A stretch of DNA of 64,000 nt, from NCBI GenBank assembly GCA_019096065.1, contig JAGUCH010000001.1:1488001-1552000 (forward strand). Direction: 5' to 3'. The notes beneath the pieces were generated by a model that was not told the DNA's origin, searched no databases, and was given only the letters and a program-made list of their open reading frames with translations. The stretch is from Paracyclopina nana. Its lineage: Eukaryota > Arthropoda > Copepoda > Cyclopoida > Cyclopettidae. Positions 62,100 to 64,000 of the stretch are shown here, in pieces (the stretch's first letter is position 1; every line of letters begins with the position of its first letter). The translations under genes and the position numbers were made by a program.

Positions 62100-62994
62100 T
62101 AGCTAAGAACTGCCAAATTACTTGGTTTATGTATATGTAGTAGTATTTGTTTTGCACACGAAGATTCTTGCTTGATTGTGATTTGCCCTGGCCTTCAGTT
62201 GACATATAATGCACTTAGATGCGCTCTTCCCTGGCTTTTTTCGCATTGTGCAGTCCCCTGTTATAATTACAGTATTTCTGTGAAATATATTCTGAAATCG
62301 AGAAGCTTTCCTAGTTCACAATGCCAATTCAATTCCGTTTGCCAAGCTGATTTCCCACCTGAAAGTTTCATTCAGCAAAAGAAAGCCTTTTTACAAAAGT
62401 ACTATTTTAACAGCTCCTGACTGTAAGCCACAAGCAATCCTGATACAAGGTTTCGGATTCGAAAATCAGTTTTTTGGCCCAAACCCCTTGCAATAGTGTG
62501 AAAAGTTGGAAAATTAAGTTTCATGACCACTGGACCACTCTAGGGTGGTCAAGTGGTGCGGTAAGCAAAATGCTGTTTAGATTAAGGCAAAAATGAATGG
62601 GGGCCTAGCTGGAGGTGTGGGTATGGCCAGAAATCAACTATACCCTAATTATCTAGGCCCTGGGGGGGTCTCTAGGTGTCAGGGAAAAAAAGTTGAAAAA
62701 CGTAAACAAACTAGTTGAAAAATGGCCAAAATTCACTTTTTCGGACCCTACTTTGAGGGCATTTTCCTCCCATGTCAGTGGATGGATTTTTGATTTTTCA
62801 ACTCTGGATGAAAGTCAAAGATTGGAACTGTCATTACAAAAAAGAAAATTCATTATATGTCTGCAGATGGAGCTCCTGGAGCGATTCAAAAATACACATT
62901 TTTTACAAAAATGACTTTACAGTAAAACATATAAAACTGACAAGCGGAAGTGAAGTCAAATACAAACATTTTTTTATCATCACAAACATGTCAG
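62100..62994. other. Region between the protease gene and the satellite
   Basis: It holds the 3' UTR of the protease gene and flanking DNA. A small inverted repeat, GACCACTGGACCACTC with GGGTGGTCAAGTGGTG, lies near 62525-62558. A diverged relative of the downstream satellite (CCCATGTCAGTGGATGG) occurs at about 62770. No exon supported. Confidence 0.45.
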
Positions 62995-63745
62995 TGCACA
63001 CCCAGAGGCTTCTCCCAAACAAAAAAATTCAGGATATATAGGCCCTGCCCCTGGCCAGGAGCCTGGGCGGTCCCATTTATTCTCTGCTGTAACAGCTACA
63101 TAGGCCAACAGGGAGCCCTTGGCTCCCATGTCAGTGGATGAAAGTGTCCTTTTTTGGCCTCCTGAGGTCTGTGCTGACCTAGAGGCTTGGGCCAATCAAA
63201 AAAATTCAGGGTACATTGGCCCTGGCCAGGAGCCAGGGCGGTACCGGTTATGCTCTACTGCAGCAGCTTCATAGGCCAACAGGTAGCCCCTGGCTCCCAT
63301 GTCAGTGGATGAAAGTGTCCTTTTTCAGCCTCCTGAGGTCTGTGCTGGCCTGGAGGCTTGGTCCAAATAAAAAAATTCAGGGTACATTGGCCCTGGCCTG
63401 GAGCCTGGGCGGTACCGGTTGGTTATACACTCTGCTGCAGCAGCTACATAGGCCAACAGGGAGCCCCTGGCTCCCATGTCAGTGGATGAAAGTGCCCTTT
63501 TTCAGCCTCCTGAGGTCTGTGCTGACCTGGAGGCTTGGTCAAAATAAAAAAATTCAGGGTACATTGGCCCTGGCCAGGAGCCAGGGCGGTACCGGTTATA
63601 CTCTGCTGCAGCAGCTTCATAGGCCAACAGGTAGCCCCTGGCTCCCATGTCAGTGGATGAAAGTGTCCTTTTTCAGCCTCCTGAGGTCTGTGCTGACCTG
63701 GAGGCTTGGTCCAAGCAAAAAAATTCAGGGTACATTGGTCTGGGC
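62995..63745. repeat. Tandem repeat, period about 171-177 bp
   Basis: At least four units share GTCAGTGGATGAAAGTG, at about 63130, 63301, 63478 and 63649, so the spacings are 171, 177 and 171 bp. Other shared blocks are ATTCAGGGTACATTGGCCCT, GGCGGTACCGGTTA, CTGCAGCAGCT and CCTCCTGAGGTCTGTGCTG. The first unit is the most diverged. The multiples of three leave a long open frame (63216-63785) that is a by-product of the repeat, not a gene. Confidence 0.92.
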
Positions 63746-63918
63746 AGTTTCAGCTATACATTTTGTTAATTTTTCATTCTTTTGAGTTTTTTCAGACTCT
63801 CAGATCAATAGCCTGTTTATCAAATTTATTTTCAAGGATTCATTAGACCTTTTGATCACAAATGGGACTCCATTTCTACCCACAATTCATCGGTGTTCAG
63901 ATCTTCTTTGCTTTTGGA

Positions 63919-64000
63919 CCTCAGGAGGATGAAAAAGGACACTTTCATCCACTGACATGGGAGCCTGGCCTATGTAGCTGCTGCAGCAGAGTGTATAACC
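63919..64000 (-). repeat. Inverted copy of the satellite unit at the window edge
   Basis: The last 82 bases are the reverse complement of the satellite unit (GGTTATACACTCTGCTGCAG ... CCTCCTGAGG) with an internal gap of about 15 bp. Together with the direct array about 170 bp away, this makes a large inverted arrangement that continues beyond the window. Confidence 0.85.

Noticed and set aside
63216..63785. 189-codon frame with repeated LLQQLHRPTGSPWLPCQ units
   Set aside because: It arises from satellite units whose length is a multiple of three; the DNA repeat is conserved in non-coding fashion and extends beyond the frame in both orientations.
1..64000. CRISPR arrays, bacterial operons, rRNA or clear tRNA genes
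   Set aside because: None seen. The tandem repeats are minisatellite or satellite arrays without unique spacers, and the genes have introns.

Overview
This is nuclear DNA of an animal, most likely an ecdysozoan and probably an arthropod. Genes are split by short GT-AG introns (many 55-70 bp), AATAAA signals follow several stops, and every recognisable product is metazoan (tankyrase, Mxd, p24/TMED, neprilysin, ADAMTS-like, Ly6/uPAR). I cannot name the species. All exon models below were made by hand from reading frame, splice consensus and family resemblance, without transcripts.

Layout. 0.4-8.2 kb: a basic nuclear protein of unknown function (-) lies head to head with a Ki-67-like gene (+) that carries FHA, PP1-binding and Lys/Thr/Pro repeat regions; the gap has E2F- and CHR-like sites. 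8.4-10.7 kb: DDRGK1 (-) and a TMED4/9-type p24 cargo receptor (+), also divergent, both secretory pathway/ER genes. 11.8-16.0 kb: a complete tankyrase with a partial copy of its catalytic exon inside an intron. 16.4-17.6 kb: the last three exons of a Ly6/uPAR GPI-anchored protein (-). 17.6-27.3 kb: gene-poor, with a 145-bp hairpin and a fold-back MITE. 27.3-32.6 kb: a short ADAMTS-like secreted metalloprotease (-). 35.6-39.8 kb: an Mxd-type bHLH-zip repressor (+). 42.4-43.6 kb: RPRD1-type CID protein (+). 44.0-48.0 kb: a neprilysin-family M13 peptidase (-). 49.0-53.9 kb: a BTB-BACK-Kelch protein resembling IPP (+). 54.0-56.2 kb: a MORN-like plus 2-O-sulfotransferase fusion (-). 58.9-62.1 kb: a mosaic serine protease (degenerate protease, EGF, C-type lectin, active trypsin) (+). 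63.0-64.0 kb: a tandem repeat of about 171-177 bp, with an inverted copy at the window edge.

The neighbours do not form one pathway. Themes are cell division and chromatin (Ki-67-like, its neighbour, tankyrase, Mxd), the ER/secretory system (DDRGK1, TMED) and secreted or cell-surface enzymes (ADAMTS-like, neprilysin, sulfotransferase fusion, mosaic protease). The most unusual items are the two multidomain proteins at 54-62 kb, the intronic exon copy in tankyrase, a hairpin-shaped intron in the ADAMTS-like gene, and the perfect 15-bp array in the Ki-67-like gene.
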